DNA from: CAITWD01 sp963727285 | GTDB lineage: Bacteria; Actinomycetota; Thermoleophilia; Miltoncostaeales; Miltoncostaeaceae | NCBI GenBank assembly: GCA_963727285.1 | Contig: CAVSFF010000003.1 | Coordinates: 163,061-227,060 of the forward strand | Direction: 5' to 3' | Length of the DNA stretch: 64,000 bases | In this document: positions 63,500 through 64,000 of the stretch, in pieces | How positions within the stretch are numbered: the stretch's first letter is position 1 | Layout of the letters: each line of letters begins with the position of its first letter | Notes under the pieces: generated by a model | The model's input: the letters and a program-made list of their open reading frames with translations, nothing else | Database searches by the model: none | What the model was told of the DNA's origin: nothing | Program-made: the position numbers and the translations under genes

Positions 63500-64000
63500 C
63501 CCGCGCGACGGACCCCGCCCGACGCCGGGCCCGCGTCATCATCGTCTCCGGTCCGTCCGGAGCGGGGAAGGGCACCCTGATTCGCCGTATGCACGAACGG
63601 TTTCCGTTCCTGCGCACCGCGATCTCGGCCACCACCCGGCCGATGCGCCCCACCGAGCGAGACGGCCGCGAATACCACTTCCTGTCGGAGGACGAGTTCC
63701 TTGCGCATGTGGCCGACGGTGACTTCCTTGAGCACGTGATCTACGCGGGCAACCGCTACGGGACGCTGCGTCGCGAGGTCGAACGCCATCTGCGCGACGG
63801 CGATTCCGTCGTCCTCGAGATCGAACTGCGCGGGGCGCGGGCGCTCCGGAACGCGCTGCCCGATGCGGTGACGATCTTCATCGAACCGCCGTCCCGCGAT
63901 GAGCTGGTGCGCCGCCTCAGGGCGCGCGACACCGAGGACGAGACCGACATCCAGGCACGACTGGCGGAGAGCCTGGTTGAGCTGGAAGCCAGCCAGGAGT
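63496..64000 (+). CDS. gmk: guanylate kinase (3' end outside window)
   Basis: Phosphorylates GMP to GDP with ATP. The P-loop is VSGPSGAGKGTLIRRM, followed by AISATTRPMRPTERDGREYH and the GMP-binding VIYAGNRYGT. The frame is open to the end of the window with about 150 residues visible; the last lid part continues beyond it. A stop in this frame lies at 63436, and no ATG, GTG or TTG occurs between it and the P-loop. The only start-like codon is CTG 63496, overlapping the mihF stop (CTGA). Either CTG is used or a base error hides the start. Confidence 0.93.
   Translation, partial: MTRATDPARRRARVIIVSGPSGAGKGTLIRRMHERFPFLRTAISATTRPMRPTERDGREYHFLSEDEFLAHVADGDFLEHVIYAGNRYGTLRREVERHLRDGDSVVLEIELRGARALRNALPDAVTIFIEPPSRDELVRRLRARDTEDETDIQARLAESLVELEASQE

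Overview
The window is GC-rich, densely coded and bacterial. The best guess is an actinobacterium, probably one of the deep lineages such as Thermoleophilia. The reasons are an actinobacterial-type integration host factor (mihF) directly before gmk, a fused SecD-SecF, the gene order pdxS-pdxT-yebC-ruvCAB / yajC-secDF / recJ-relA, and hexamers of the TAGACT type at likely -10 positions. No taxonomic marker was searched; this is inference from gene content.

Regions: 0-2.6 kb, 3' part of methylmalonyl-CoA mutase and its chaperone MeaB. 2.6-9.1 kb, a K+ channel/RCK protein, an RpiR-type regulator, PLP synthase (pdxS, pdxT), yebC and the RuvCAB resolvasome. 9.1-12.2 kb, a leftward operon: Aur1-like PAP2 enzyme, GT4 glycosyltransferase and an Asp/His-rich protein. 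12.3-25.7 kb, yajC-secDF, two large proteins sharing an unrecognised C-terminal domain, a UbiB-type kinase, recJ and relA. 25.8-31.9 kb, LytR_C protein, zinc-ribbon proteins and hydantoinase subunits A/B. 32.0-33.8 kb, a complete SAM-I riboswitch with terminator in front of a threonine-synthase-like PLP enzyme and a ThiS/MoaD protein ending in Gly-Gly. 33.8-43.2 kb, SDR protein, FAD monooxygenase, S-adenosylhomocysteine hydrolase, L,D-transpeptidase and a TRAP transporter (fused DctQM plus DctP).

43.2-53.6 kb is accessory and partly decayed. It holds broken GT2 and GT39 glycosyltransferases and a broken GH6 glucanase, a 300-bp stretch almost without A on the + strand, a 36-residue-repeat TPR-like protein, small membrane and zinc-ribbon proteins, dodecin, fragments of DUF2252 and rhodanese genes, and a partial copy of the tRNA-Arg 3' half. 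An intact tRNA-Arg(CCG) marks its right edge. 53.7-64 kb returns to core genes: phosphoesterase, RNase Z, a pyrimidine operon (leader, pyrR, pyrB, pyrC, isochorismatase-like, carA, carB), mihF and gmk (cut by the window end).

Many conserved genes (pdxT, ruvB, the GT4 gene, recJ, relA, pyrC, carA, carB) are broken by single-base indels that leave the protein otherwise intact. By hand I count about 20, of which about 17 are extra bases and 11 lie in relA alone. Sequencing or assembly error is the simplest explanation, so these are annotated as one gene each with the frame changes noted. The glycosyltransferase cluster also shows substitutions in key motifs and is treated as pseudogenes.
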